This document shows positions 1 to 6,806 of a DNA stretch of 60,342 nt, piece after piece. The notes beneath the pieces were generated by a model. It searched no databases and was not told the DNA's origin. It worked only from the letters and a program-made list of their open reading frames with translations. Each line of letters begins with the position of its first letter. The first letter of the stretch is position 1. Origin of the DNA: a virus; the IMG/VR virus record IMGVR_UViG_3300005613_000071, positions 1 through 60,342 of that record. One strand, written 5' to 3'. A program made the translations under genes and the position numbers.

Positions 1-123
1 CGCTCCGACTCCACCGAGTCATGTTGGTTGACGTGGGACCAACAGGATACTACCCAAGCATGGGACTACTTCCCCTTGTGTATGTCCTTGGTGGCTCGTG
101 TCTCCTCTGATGTCATGGACAAC
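1..123 (+). repeat. Perfect 123-bp direct repeat with 59098-59220
   Basis: Bases 1-123 are identical to 59098-59220, both within coding sequence of paralogous genes and in the same orientation. The contig begins exactly at the repeat's left limit of identity as far as can be seen, which is typical of an assembly broken at a repeat. Confidence 0.9.
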
Positions 124-285
124 ACAGGCAAGTACACCTGCCATGAGACCAATATGTACCAACTCACGGAGTTCATCTCCTCGGTGTACTACCGCAACCA
201 CGCCTTCATTGACGTTGACGACTACGTGATGCACGCTTTCCGTATCCCCAAACCCAAGAACAATGACGAAGAAACAACTGATTGA
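1..285 (+). CDS. Hypothetical early protein, 5'-truncated by the contig start
   Basis: The reading frame is open from base 1 and stops at 283-285, so only the C-terminal 94 residues are present. It is a paralogue of the complete 195-residue protein at 58783-59370. The first 41 codons match it base for base, then the two diverge before converging again on the C-terminal stretch YVMHAFRIPKPKNNDEETT. No known domain is recognised. It overlaps the next gene by 23 bp, exactly as its paralogue overlaps the gene at 59348. The missing N terminus shows that the contig was cut inside a gene. Confidence 0.75.
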   Translation, partial: RSDSTESCWLTWDQQDTTQAWDYFPLCMSLVARVSSDVMDNTGKYTCHETNMYQLTEFISSVYYRNHAFIDVDDYVMHAFRIPKPKNNDEETTD

Positions 286-454
286 TAGCCTGTCTGACTT
301 CAAGGACGACGACCTTGTTGTCATCATGGTGCATGACACCACGGCTCACGAGGACATCTACGACTTCTATGTAGATGCTGTATACCTCGACCCTTTGCAC
401 AACAACTGCGAATCAGAGATTCAATTAACCCTTATCAACCACAACAATGACTGA
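263..454 (+). CDS. Small hypothetical acidic protein (63 aa), duplicated family
   Basis: This is a paralogue of the 75-residue protein at 59348-59575. Both begin MTKKQL and share the segment VHDTT-HED-YDF around residues 23-35. It overlaps the upstream gene by 23 bp and the downstream gene by 8 bp, so it belongs to a tightly coupled translation unit. The function is unknown. Synteny with the second copy (same upstream gene, same overlap) supports both the reading frame and the start. Confidence 0.7.
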   Translation: MTKKQLIDSLSDFKDDDLVVIMVHDTTAHEDIYDFYVDAVYLDPLHNNCESEIQLTLINHNND

Positions 455-671
455 AGAAACCTTATACGACCTCCGTCTCTACGTTAGCGACTGCTTCAAC
501 CACCGCGAATCATACACCGCAGACAGCGGATATATGCGACTCACCAAGCTGATGCAAGAAGAGTACGACCTCGACAACAACGACGTGGACGAGGTGGTAA
601 GCGAAATCGAAGAGCTTGTTGCCAAGTTTATCATGGAGAACTCACCAAAATTTACAGACAATGACGAATGA
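447..671 (+). CDS. Small hypothetical acidic protein (74 aa)
   Basis: A 74-residue, strongly acidic and probably helical protein with no recognised family. It overlaps both neighbours (263-454 by 8 bp and 661-972 by 11 bp). It has no counterpart between the second copies of its flanking genes near 59576-59732, so the two duplicated cassettes have gained or lost genes internally. Confidence 0.6.
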   Translation: MTEETLYDLRLYVSDCFNHRESYTADSGYMRLTKLMQEEYDLDNNDVDEVVSEIEELVAKFIMENSPKFTDNDE

Positions 672-972
672 AGAATGGAGCACAAAGCTCAAGAAACACT
701 GGGAAGAATTGCCTGACCAAATCGAAACACCAATGACTAGTAAAGACATCCAAAACTACATCGAGAAAGACCTCGGCAAACCCCTACGTCACGATCCTGA
801 TATGCTCCTCGAAGCGACACAAGAAACCGCATCCGAATTTGAGCTTGACGAGTGGAGTGTGTTGCGGTTCATGTTAGCCGACGAACCCATAAAGTACAGC
901 CACAGCTATGGATTCCACACTGCATACGGCAGGGCTATCTGCGAACACTTCTCATTTATCTACGGCTCATGA
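661..972 (+). CDS. Hypothetical protein (103 aa)
   Basis: The frame opens further upstream, but the ATG at 661 overlaps the preceding stop codon region by 11 bp, like most junctions in this operon, so it is chosen. The product is a soluble, mostly helical acidic protein with no recognised domain. Its stop codon overlaps the next ATG in an ATGA arrangement (969-972), which implies translational coupling. Confidence 0.6.
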   Translation: MTNEEWSTKLKKHWEELPDQIETPMTSKDIQNYIEKDLGKPLRHDPDMLLEATQETASEFELDEWSVLRFMLADEPIKYSHSYGFHTAYGRAICEHFSFIYGS

Positions 973-1157
973 TACGAGTACACGACATCATCAGTGCCAA
1001 CCCATACGACGGGGACTACCGCATCCGAGTAGAACACATCGAACGGGAAGCACCTGAAACTACACGACAACTACAAAAACATTTACAAACTTCACCACAA
1101 CCCAAGAGCGTAGTCATTGACTGCGTCAATTCAATCTTCAAAGCAACATTACAATGA
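969..1157 (+). CDS. Small hypothetical protein (62 aa)
   Basis: The ATG at 969 overlaps the previous TGA, and the 3' end overlaps the next ATG by 4 bp. A longer upstream extension of the frame exists but would lie inside the preceding gene. The protein is soluble and shows no recognised motif. Its position in the overlapping early operon is the main evidence that it is real. Confidence 0.5.
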   Translation: MIRVHDIISANPYDGDYRIRVEHIEREAPETTRQLQKHLQTSPQPKSVVIDCVNSIFKATLQ

Positions 1158-1381
1158 GCAAAGTCGACAAAGCCAAAATGGACAAATACATGTACAACCT
1201 GATTGAGGAAACACTCATAAGCCTGTGGAAACAGGGTAAGGTCGTTCGGTCATCCAACCCTGATACAAAGACGGGCGAGTACTACTACACCCAGCCATCC
1301 AAGGCCAAGGCCGCCACCAAAAACAGACCTGAATTGGGTGATTACCTGACCTACGAAGAATTCCAATCTCAAATTAACTAA
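1154..1381 (+). CDS. Small hypothetical basic protein (75 aa)
   Basis: A 75-residue lysine-rich protein that starts within the last codons of the preceding gene (4-bp overlap) and ends 2 bp before the next start. A helical N-terminal half is followed by a flexible K/A/P-rich segment (about residues 35-58). No family is recognised. The basic character would fit nucleic-acid binding, but this is only inference. Confidence 0.6.
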   Translation: MSKVDKAKMDKYMYNLIEETLISLWKQGKVVRSSNPDTKTGEYYYTQPSKAKAATKNRPELGDYLTYEEFQSQIN

Positions 1382-1383
1382 TC

Positions 1384-2100
1384 ATGAATTCATTCCAAGA
1401 ATCTAAGAACGAACTCGAAGCGGCTATCCGCTACGCAGAGAACGCTATCTCCTCTGCCAGTGCTACCATCGAGTCGATGGAGTTCCGTCAAGAGATGGCC
1501 AAGAAGCAGTACGCAGAGCAGACGGGACGTGAGCAAGCCCTCCAAAATCAGGTCGATGAACTCAAGTCCGAGCTTGACAAGCTCCGCAAGGAGAAAGAAG
1601 CATCAAGCGGACCATGCGGATGCCAAGCATACCGCGACCTCGAAGAAGCACGTGGCCGTGCAGAGGGTGAGGTTGAATTGCTTCAGAGCTCTATCAAGCA
1701 GTTGGAGCGTGACCTCACCGTCAAGACATCCCAAGCGGAAGCGTGGAAGAAGGAGGCGCGAGAGCCCAAAGAGGGCGCACCTACTATGCCCGTCATCCCT
1801 AAGGACGTAGCCATCGCCATCTTCCGTGAGGGTGTGCAGTCAGGCATCAACGATGCTGTTGCTGAACTCGAAGGGCAGACCATCAATATCGAAGAGAGTG
1901 AATACTGCGGCGACTTCGAGGTGTCCTTTGCACGAGACATCGACCTCGACGACCACCTTGACCTCGACTGGATGCGAGACAAGGTTGGGCAGTACGAGGA
2001 GTCCTTCGTAGTAGATGCACTCAAGGGATTGTGTGCAGACAAGGAGTTCGAGTGCCGTATCCACGGAATCGACGACCAAGAAACAAAAGACAATGATTAA
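1384..2100 (+). CDS. Coiled-coil early protein, long paralogue (238 aa)
   Basis: Residues about 5-125 are heptad-like and rich in E, K, A and Q, predicting a long coiled coil. A cysteine pair (CGC) lies near residue 78. The C-terminal 90 residues are acidic. The paralogue at 59735-60307 has 190 residues and is nearly identical at both ends but lacks about 48 residues of coiled coil after residue 87, so length variation by loss or gain inside the coil is the main difference. No enzymatic motif is seen, and a structural or scaffolding role is only a guess. Confidence 0.75.
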   Translation: MNSFQESKNELEAAIRYAENAISSASATIESMEFRQEMAKKQYAEQTGREQALQNQVDELKSELDKLRKEKEASSGPCGCQAYRDLEEARGRAEGEVELLQSSIKQLERDLTVKTSQAEAWKKEAREPKEGAPTMPVIPKDVAIAIFREGVQSGINDAVAELEGQTINIEESEYCGDFEVSFARDIDLDDHLDLDWMRDKVGQYEESFVVDALKGLCADKEFECRIHGIDDQETKDND

Positions 2101-2395
2101 ATACATCACCTCCCTCATCAGCCCCAGCAAGCCACAGCCTGAGCGCATGAGAAACAAGTTTGAAATCGTAAGTGAATACCCATGCGTCACTATCAAGATG
2201 CGAAGAGGCTTCTTCTTCATGCTTGTTCGTTGCGTAATCGTAGGGCAGGCAGAGATTCGAAGAACTTCAGACGAGCGTACGAAGATATCTAAGGCTATCG
2301 TAGACAGCATGTGGGAGATGCACCGAGAAGCAACACGAATGCAACATGAATCACAAACCAATAATCAGAAATGGAATCAAACCAAGCTGAATTAA
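2093..2395 (+). CDS. Hypothetical protein (100 aa)
   Basis: The ATG at 2093 overlaps the end of the coiled-coil gene by 8 bp. The protein has a basic N terminus, a hydrophobic stretch near residues 41-50 that is too short and charged at its edges for a clear membrane helix, and a polar C terminus. No domain is recognised. It has no counterpart after the second coiled-coil copy, where a different gene begins at 60300. Confidence 0.55.
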   Translation: MIKYITSLISPSKPQPERMRNKFEIVSEYPCVTIKMRRGFFFMLVRCVIVGQAEIRRTSDERTKISKAIVDSMWEMHREATRMQHESQTNNQKWNQTKLN

Positions 2396-2532
2396 TCCTT
2401 AATATGTTCGTCTCCGAGTACGAACGATGGGAGGACTCACAGGCTCGACGCCCAGTCCGACCACCCAACTACGAAAAACTCGGACATAAAATGTTTGAAG
2501 CCTATAAAACCGCTAAGCACTATGGATACTGA
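2371..2532 (+). CDS. Small hypothetical protein (53 aa)
   Basis: The ATG at 2371 opens a 53-codon frame that overlaps the preceding gene by 25 bp and the next by 11 bp. The product is polar with a predicted N-terminal helix followed by an R/P-rich segment (about residues 26-32). It is unrecognised. It is called because the overlapping layout leaves no other use for this stretch. Confidence 0.5.
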   Translation: MESNQAELILNMFVSEYERWEDSQARRPVRPPNYEKLGHKMFEAYKTAKHYGY

Positions 2533-2656
2533 AAACGAAATCATCTACGGATACTTCCGCAACGGAGGCATCTTCGTAACCCCATCTCTTGAACTGGCGT
2601 GGAAGCGTCACACCCATGACGAACCCTTCATCGTATACGACCCATCAGATGAGTAA
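2522..2656 (+). CDS. Small hypothetical protein (44 aa)
   Basis: A 44-codon frame starting at the ATG inside the last codons of the previous gene and ending 8 bp into the next gene. The short sequence with pattern YGYF-GGIFVTPSLE-A could form a small beta-rich domain. No family is recognised. Confidence 0.5.
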   Translation: MDTENEIIYGYFRNGGIFVTPSLELAWKRHTHDEPFIVYDPSDE

Positions 2657-2996
2657 CGAAGACGCCATCAATCACATCAACGATTCATTCGACTTCGACT
2701 CTAAGGCTGTCACCTTGGCCCGCATGTTTGCTTTCGAGGACATCATAGAGTACGACATCATGGAGTGGGTAAAGATGCCCGTAAGCGCAGGTCTTGGCGA
2801 GTTCGTGGAGCACTGCCGTCAGGCTAATGAGATGGTGATACCAAAGTATACATCTCGCAAAACGTACGACCCCATAGATATGGAAGGTGCGCTTCACGAC
2901 CTGTCTGAAAAAATGGAGACGGTCATGATTGCGATGCAGGTGTATGCCGACATCCACTCAACTATGAGGGAAAAAATCCACGGGAAACTTGTTTAA
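2649..2996 (+). CDS. Hypothetical protein (115 aa)
   Basis: The start at ATG 2649 overlaps the preceding gene by 8 bp; a longer in-frame extension would overlap two upstream genes and is rejected. The protein is predicted to be helical, with a regular amphipathic C-terminal helix (about residues 78-112). It is the last gene before a consensus promoter at 2989-3019, so it probably ends the first small-gene unit. Confidence 0.55.
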   Translation: MSNEDAINHINDSFDFDSKAVTLARMFAFEDIIEYDIMEWVKMPVSAGLGEFVEHCRQANEMVIPKYTSRKTYDPIDMEGALHDLSEKMETVMIAMQVYADIHSTMREKIHGKLV

Positions 2997-3019
2997 TAGA
3001 ATCAAATCAACTAAATTTG
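2989..3019 (+). promoter_or_regulatory. Bacteroidota-type promoter before the DnaA-like gene
   Basis: TTG at 2989-2991 and TAAATTTG at 3012-3019 are separated by 20 bp, matching the Bacteroidota consensus of TTG or TTTG, then 19-21 bp, then TAnnTTTG. It overlaps the end of the preceding gene. It implies that the next start codon lies downstream, at 3068. Confidence 0.6.
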
Positions 3020-3067
3020 CAGACGAATCCACTTACATTTATCGACCAAGGTCACGAGGCTCTCCGC

Positions 3068-3412
3068 ATGTATTGCGAAGCCATCGGGATCGACTACACA
3101 TCGTACGACAGGCACTTCAAGCAGACGCAACCGCGAATGGCTTTCGGTGTCGCACTTACGAAGCATATAGGTGACAGCCTCACCGCAGACGTGCTTGGTA
3201 AGGACAGAACAACAATCATACACTACAGACGCAAGCACGAGAACAACCTCGACTGGTGGGATGGGTATGAAACAATGTTCGAGACCGCAGAATACATCAT
3301 CGACTCATACTTCAATGAGATGGCTAAGGTCAACCGCATTGAGTACATCGACGAGATGATTAAGAAGTTAGTTAAAGAGAAAAATTCAGTTCAATCTCAA
3401 ATCAATGTCTAA
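3068..3412 (+). CDS. DnaA domain-IV-like DNA-binding protein
   Basis: The C-terminal half contains DRTTIIHYRRKHE, close to the DnaA signature in which a basic helix-turn-helix reads the DnaA box (RDHTTV-HA-RK). It lacks the AAA+ ATPase domain, so this is a stand-alone DnaA domain IV, known in phages and plasmids as an origin-binding or regulatory protein. A longer frame from TTG 3017 would begin inside the promoter box at 3012-3019, so the first canonical downstream start, ATG 3068 (114 residues), is preferred. The extra upstream residues do look protein-like, so the start is uncertain. A role in recognising the phage origin or an early promoter is inference. Confidence 0.6.
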   Translation: MYCEAIGIDYTSYDRHFKQTQPRMAFGVALTKHIGDSLTADVLGKDRTTIIHYRRKHENNLDWWDGYETMFETAEYIIDSYFNEMAKVNRIEYIDEMIKKLVKEKNSVQSQINV

Positions 3413-3455
3413 TTACAATTTCAAGACCACAAATTATTTTTAAGTAGAGGTTTAT

Positions 3456-3463
3456 TACCTTTG
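3456..3463 (+). promoter_or_regulatory. -7 promoter box of the GIY-YIG gene
   Basis: TACCTTTG matches TAnnTTTG and lies only 4 bp before the ATG at 3468, so the transcript would be nearly leaderless. No clear -33 TTTG is visible. The endonuclease gene seems to carry its own promoter, as expected of a mobile gene. Confidence 0.5.
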
Positions 3464-3467
3464 CCAC

Positions 3468-3977
3468 ATGAATAAGTATTACGTTTATGGGATAATGAAC
3501 ACGGATAAAAAGCTCGTGTACATTGGTAAGGGGAGCCGAGCAAGAGTCTACAGGCAGGCGTTCAACATCAACGAAGATGCTGACTCCTTCTACTCGAATG
3601 GCGGGGACATCACGGAACTAATCACTTTCTTCCATGAAAGAGTATCTGAACGTGACGCTTTCGCACTTGAGAGACAGCTCATCGACGAGCACCTTGATAA
3701 AGGCTTTGACTTAATTAACCTTAGGCTAAATCACTCCAAGGATATGGAGTGGCGCCAAAAGATAAGCGAGTCAAACAAAGGAAAGCACAATCATTGGGGA
3801 GCGAACAACCCAAATAGGCAAAGGTGTTTATACACCGAGACCAATGAAGTGTTCGACACTCTCAAAGAGCTTTGCGACTCCAAAGGATTCAATTACTCTT
3901 CAGTAAAATCCTCGCTAAGCAGATTTAAGAAGACAAACAAACAAAATAAATACTCTAATTTAATTTCTTATGTCTGA
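3468..3977 (+). CDS. GIY-YIG homing endonuclease with NUMOD domains
   Basis: The N-terminal GIY-YIG fold is visible as YVYG (residues 5-8), YIGKG (18-22) and the metal-binding glutamate E68 in ERQLIDEH. It is followed by a NUMOD3-like DNA-binding segment (about residues 93-112, motif KISESNKGKHN) and a NUMOD1-like helix-turn-helix (about 123-155). The architecture is that of phage homing endonucleases that cut unoccupied sites and spread their own gene. It is free-standing, with no intron or intein around it. It has its own promoter and lies between the DnaA-like gene and the recombination genes, whose operon it probably invaded. It overlaps the next start by 8 bp. Confidence 0.85.
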   Translation: MNKYYVYGIMNTDKKLVYIGKGSRARVYRQAFNINEDADSFYSNGGDITELITFFHERVSERDAFALERQLIDEHLDKGFDLINLRLNHSKDMEWRQKISESNKGKHNHWGANNPNRQRCLYTETNEVFDTLKELCDSKGFNYSSVKSSLSRFKKTNKQNKYSNLISYV

Positions 3978-4488
3978 ATACAAATTTAAGGTAACAAACA
4001 TTCGCGGTAAAAATTACGTCGAAGTCAACGAGCGTATCAAATTCTTTCGTCAGGAAGAGCAGTATAAAAACTGGGGTATTCTCACGGAGTTCCCAGTGCT
4101 TGACTCAGAGCAGTGCCTATGCTTGTGCACCATCACTACACCCGATGGTCAAATCGTAGCACAAGGCCACGCTCACGAGGAAAAGAGTTCATCTAACATC
4201 AACAAGACAAGCTATGTCGAAAACTGCGAGACCTCAGCCGTCGGACGTGCCTTGGCAATGCTCGGAATCGGAATCGACACGTCTATTGCATCAGCTAATG
4301 AAGTCTCAGACGCCATTGCTAAGCAAGACGCGAGTCCCTCTGCTCCGACAGAGAACATCATGGACAAAGCCGTGACGTACATCAAGGGGCAGTCCAATAA
4401 GCAGAAGGCTTTCGATAGCATCCTCACCAAGTATGGGGACCAGCTATCTGAGAAGCAAGTAGCAGGCCTCAAAAAGTTCGTGCGATGA
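3970..4488 (+). CDS. Single-strand annealing protein (ERF/Rad52-like family)
   Basis: The protein (172 aa) carries the segment VENCETSAVGRALAMLGIG at about residues 78-96 after a beta-rich N terminus. This pattern is typical of the ERF/Sak-type annealing proteins of phages, which anneal complementary single strands during recombination-dependent replication. The RecE-like exonuclease gene follows one gene later and an SSB-like gene two genes later, which is the usual recombination module. The C-terminal tail (about 115-172) is a small helical extension. The family assignment is from motif recall and not from a search. Confidence 0.65.
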   Translation: MSEYKFKVTNIRGKNYVEVNERIKFFRQEEQYKNWGILTEFPVLDSEQCLCLCTITTPDGQIVAQGHAHEEKSSSNINKTSYVENCETSAVGRALAMLGIGIDTSIASANEVSDAIAKQDASPSAPTENIMDKAVTYIKGQSNKQKAFDSILTKYGDQLSEKQVAGLKKFVR

Positions 4489-4781
4489 TTGGGTTGCTCG
4501 GCTTTATCTCAGGCATCCTCTCATCCATTGCAGTTGCCTCCATCGTGTACGAGCTTCGTGCTCGTCACGAAGGCAACTACGGAAACAAGTATGAAGAGTA
4601 CGTGCCGCAGATGTATCGAATGCGCTCTGGAGGTATGACCATCAGGGAGATTGCCAAGTATACAGGCATCCCCAAGTCCACCGTTCATCGATACTTGCAA
4701 GCTGTAGACCGAGGTCTTCACAGCTCATCAGATTACGAGGTGTCTGAGGATGGCTCGATTAAAAAGAAGCTCAATGATTAA
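4485..4781 (+). CDS. Membrane-anchored helix-turn-helix protein
   Basis: The 98-residue protein starts with a hydrophobic helix (about residues 2-22) that would span the membrane. A helix-turn-helix of the resolvase/sigma type follows at about residues 49-70 (GMTIREIAKYTGIPKSTV) and then a polar tail. It overlaps its neighbours by 4 and 8 bp inside the recombination operon. The helix could tether DNA to the membrane or be a short hydrophobic N terminus of a soluble regulator; the sequence does not decide. Confidence 0.6.
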   Translation: MIGLLGFISGILSSIAVASIVYELRARHEGNYGNKYEEYVPQMYRMRSGGMTIREIAKYTGIPKSTVHRYLQAVDRGLHSSSDYEVSEDGSIKKKLND

Positions 4782-5562
4782 CATCCCCGAAGCCCTGCAA
4801 GAGCGGTACAACAAGCCGCACCTTTCTTACTCGTCGCTGAAGGTGGCGCTCACCGACATGGCGAGGTTCGACCAATACATGAAAGGTGAGTTGAAGTTTG
4901 AGTCACCTGCCCTCGCCTTCGGGTCTCTCTACGATATGCTCTTGTTCGAGCGTGACAAAGCCTTCGATACCTACGCAGTAGTATCAGATGATGCTATCAT
5001 CGACAGGTGCTCTGACAAGACTCGCTCCTCTAAGCGACCGAAGCTTACGAAGGAGTACAAGGATATGCAGAAGTACCTCATCGAGGAGGCAAGCAAGCAG
5101 GGTAAGATGCTGTGCTCACCCGACGACTGGAAGCAAGCGAACGAGATGATCGACAGGCTCGAACGTTGCGGCCTCGTAAGTGACATGTTGTCCTCGGGCA
5201 AGTATCAAGTGGAGTTCAACGAAATGATTGGGCCCGTAAAGGTCAAAGGCTTTCTCGATTGCCTCGGCGACGGGTTCATCGTAGACTCCAAGTCCACTAA
5301 GGCTGTCGATAAATTCCGCTACAGCGTACGTGATTTCTGCTACGACATCCAAGCTTACATCTACTGCAAGGTGTTCGGTGTCAACAAGTTCTACTGGCTT
5401 GTGCAAGAGAAGACGTACCCGTATCTACCTGCAGTAGTAGAGTGTTCAGATGAAACCCTGTTCGCTGGAGAGATGAAGTTCAATGACGCTGTTGAGCGCA
5501 TCACGAACTTCCTCGAAGGCAACAAAGCACCTGACCAAGACTATGTACAATTCAAAGTTTGA
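4774..5562 (+). CDS. RecE-like PD-(D/E)XK exonuclease
   Basis: The 262-residue product begins with the LSYSSLK and ALAFGSLYD motifs (residues 17-23 and 46-54) typical of the exodeoxyribonuclease VIII/PDDEXK family. The nuclease core is E150, D162 in GFLD, D171-x-K173 and Q193-x-x-Y. Such enzymes degrade 5' ends of double-stranded DNA and load a partner annealing protein, here probably the product of 3970-4488. The ATG at 4774 is chosen because it overlaps the previous stop; an in-frame ATG at 4750 is possible. It is followed by 78 bp without a gene. Confidence 0.8.
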   Translation: MINIPEALQERYNKPHLSYSSLKVALTDMARFDQYMKGELKFESPALAFGSLYDMLLFERDKAFDTYAVVSDDAIIDRCSDKTRSSKRPKLTKEYKDMQKYLIEEASKQGKMLCSPDDWKQANEMIDRLERCGLVSDMLSSGKYQVEFNEMIGPVKVKGFLDCLGDGFIVDSKSTKAVDKFRYSVRDFCYDIQAYIYCKVFGVNKFYWLVQEKTYPYLPAVVECSDETLFAGEMKFNDAVERITNFLEGNKAPDQDYVQFKV

Positions 5563-5640
5563 GTATGTATTGCTATGTGCTCTCCACATTTTGGCTTATC
5601 TTTCAATTTATTTTCTAATCTCAATTCTAATTAACAAATC

Positions 5641-5949
5641 ATGAGCGAACAGAAGTATGACTCCGTTCTCGTCGGCTGGGCTGACGAACCCAAGTACAAT
5701 GACAATGGCGAACTCCTCTCTTGGAACTTGCGCTTGAAGGACCACGAACTCAAGGACATGCTTGATCAATACGTCACCAAGCGTGACGAAGAAGGTCGAG
5801 GTGGCAACGTATACGTGACTCTCTTTATGAGCAAGAATGGCAAGGCGTGTGCCCGTGTGTTCAACCCGAGCAGCGAGGCCGCGAAGGAGAAGCGTCAACA
5901 GAAACAAGGGTCTAATGCAGAGCAAGAGTCTGCGGACTTGCCCTTCTAA
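5641..5949 (+). CDS. Single-stranded DNA-binding (SSB-like) protein
   Basis: A 102-residue protein with a beta-rich N-terminal 75 residues, a Q/N/E-rich linker and the C-terminal tail ADLPF. That tail copies the acidic DDIPF-type tip by which SSB proteins recruit partners. It lacks an obvious canonical OB-fold signature, so it is probably a diverged phage SSB. It lies directly after the exonuclease and annealing genes. The gap before it (5563-5640) is AT-rich but shows no good TAnnTTTG box. Confidence 0.65.
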   Translation: MSEQKYDSVLVGWADEPKYNDNGELLSWNLRLKDHELKDMLDQYVTKRDEEGRGGNVYVTLFMSKNGKACARVFNPSSEAAKEKRQQKQGSNAEQESADLPF

Positions 5950-6061
5950 ACCAGTAGGGCTTTACGCAGCTATCGAGTGGGGGCTGAGGAACATTAAGTT
6001 CCTTGGTCCCTTCTCTTTCTGTGGAAGTAAAGACGACATCAACCTGACATTTCACTGCATC

Positions 6062-6277
6062 ATGATTGACTACGACATCGACTTCAAAGTCTTTATACCC
6101 TCGTTTACAGAGAAGTACATCTGCATCATCATCCCGAACAAGAAAGGGGACAACAGCGTACTACTCACTCGTGACGATTGCAGTAGCGTTATGGGGAGCA
6201 AGGTCTCCATGCAGTGGATTGCCGACAAACTAAAAAAGAAATGGGAAATGAAGATCTCCCCAGCATCTATAGCTTGA
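6062..6277 (+). CDS. Small hypothetical protein (71 aa)
   Basis: The frame extends upstream to beyond the SSB-like stop, but the first ATG outside the SSB-like gene is at 6062. The stretch 5950-6061 is open in the same frame with no ATG, so the true start could be earlier with a rare codon. The product has a beta-rich centre and a basic C-terminal helix. No family is recognised. It overlaps the following gene by 37 bp. Confidence 0.5.
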   Translation: MIDYDIDFKVFIPSFTEKYICIIIPNKKGDNSVLLTRDDCSSVMGSKVSMQWIADKLKKKWEMKISPASIA

Positions 6278-6501
6278 CTCTCGACATAGCTTACAAGAAG
6301 GGCAGTCGCATAATCAACAGGGATGCGTGGGCTATCAGCAGGTACGACACTCCTAATGAAATCATGGCCAACGACAGCAAGACTATGGACAGACTGAAGC
6401 TGGAGTTTTATGGCAAGACATACAAAGGTCAGAAGCACCTCATCATAAAGGGTGTTCGCAGCAAGAAGGTTGTGGGTAAAGTAAATCGAACAGCACTATG
6501 A
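6241..6501 (+). CDS. Hypothetical basic protein (86 aa)
   Basis: An 86-residue lysine-rich protein starting at ATG 6241, within the previous gene. It overlaps the DUF3310 gene by 4 bp. The sequence shows alternating helices and strands with a basic C terminus (KGVRSKKVVGKV), possibly for nucleic-acid contact. No family is recognised. Confidence 0.5.
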   Translation: MGNEDLPSIYSLTLDIAYKKGSRIINRDAWAISRYDTPNEIMANDSKTMDRLKLEFYGKTYKGQKHLIIKGVRSKKVVGKVNRTAL

Positions 6502-6806
6502 AACCATCTGAAAGACAAGAGGGCGGAGAGCATTACAACATGCCCATCCAACCCACTGAGTTCATCTTCAAGAACAACATCCCGTTCATCGAAGGTAACG
6601 TCATCAAGTATCTATGCAGACACCGCCAAAAGAATGGGGCGGAGGATATCCTAAAGGCCATTCATTACTTAGAACTAATCCTAGAATTCGAATACAATGA
6701 AAGTGACATTCTTCAAAGACGTCTTCGACAAGGACGCACCGCACCATGTCAACGTGATGACCGCCCTCGACAGAATCAAGACGGGCCAGTCGAAAACCAC
6801 GATTGA
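6498..6806 (+). CDS. DUF3310 family protein
   Basis: The first 65 residues carry the DUF3310 pattern: HYNMPIQPTEFI, then EGNVIKYLCRHRQKNG-EDI, then AIHYLE. This is a short phage-wide family often annotated as a nucleotide kinase-like protein with no proven reaction. The conserved domain ends near residue 66. The remaining 36 residues overlap the primase-helicase gene by 110 bp in another frame, so they are probably an unconserved tail. It sits just upstream of the replication genes, as in many phages. Confidence 0.75.
   Translation: MKPSERQEGGEHYNMPIQPTEFIFKNNIPFIEGNVIKYLCRHRQKNGAEDILKAIHYLELILEFEYNESDILQRRLRQGRTAPCQRDDRPRQNQDGPVENHD

Noticed and set aside
3017-3412. TTG at 3017 as start of the DnaA-like gene
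   Set aside because: It lies inside the TAAATTTG box, so the mRNA would not include it. The frame after it does look protein-like, so the possibility is kept in the gene entry.
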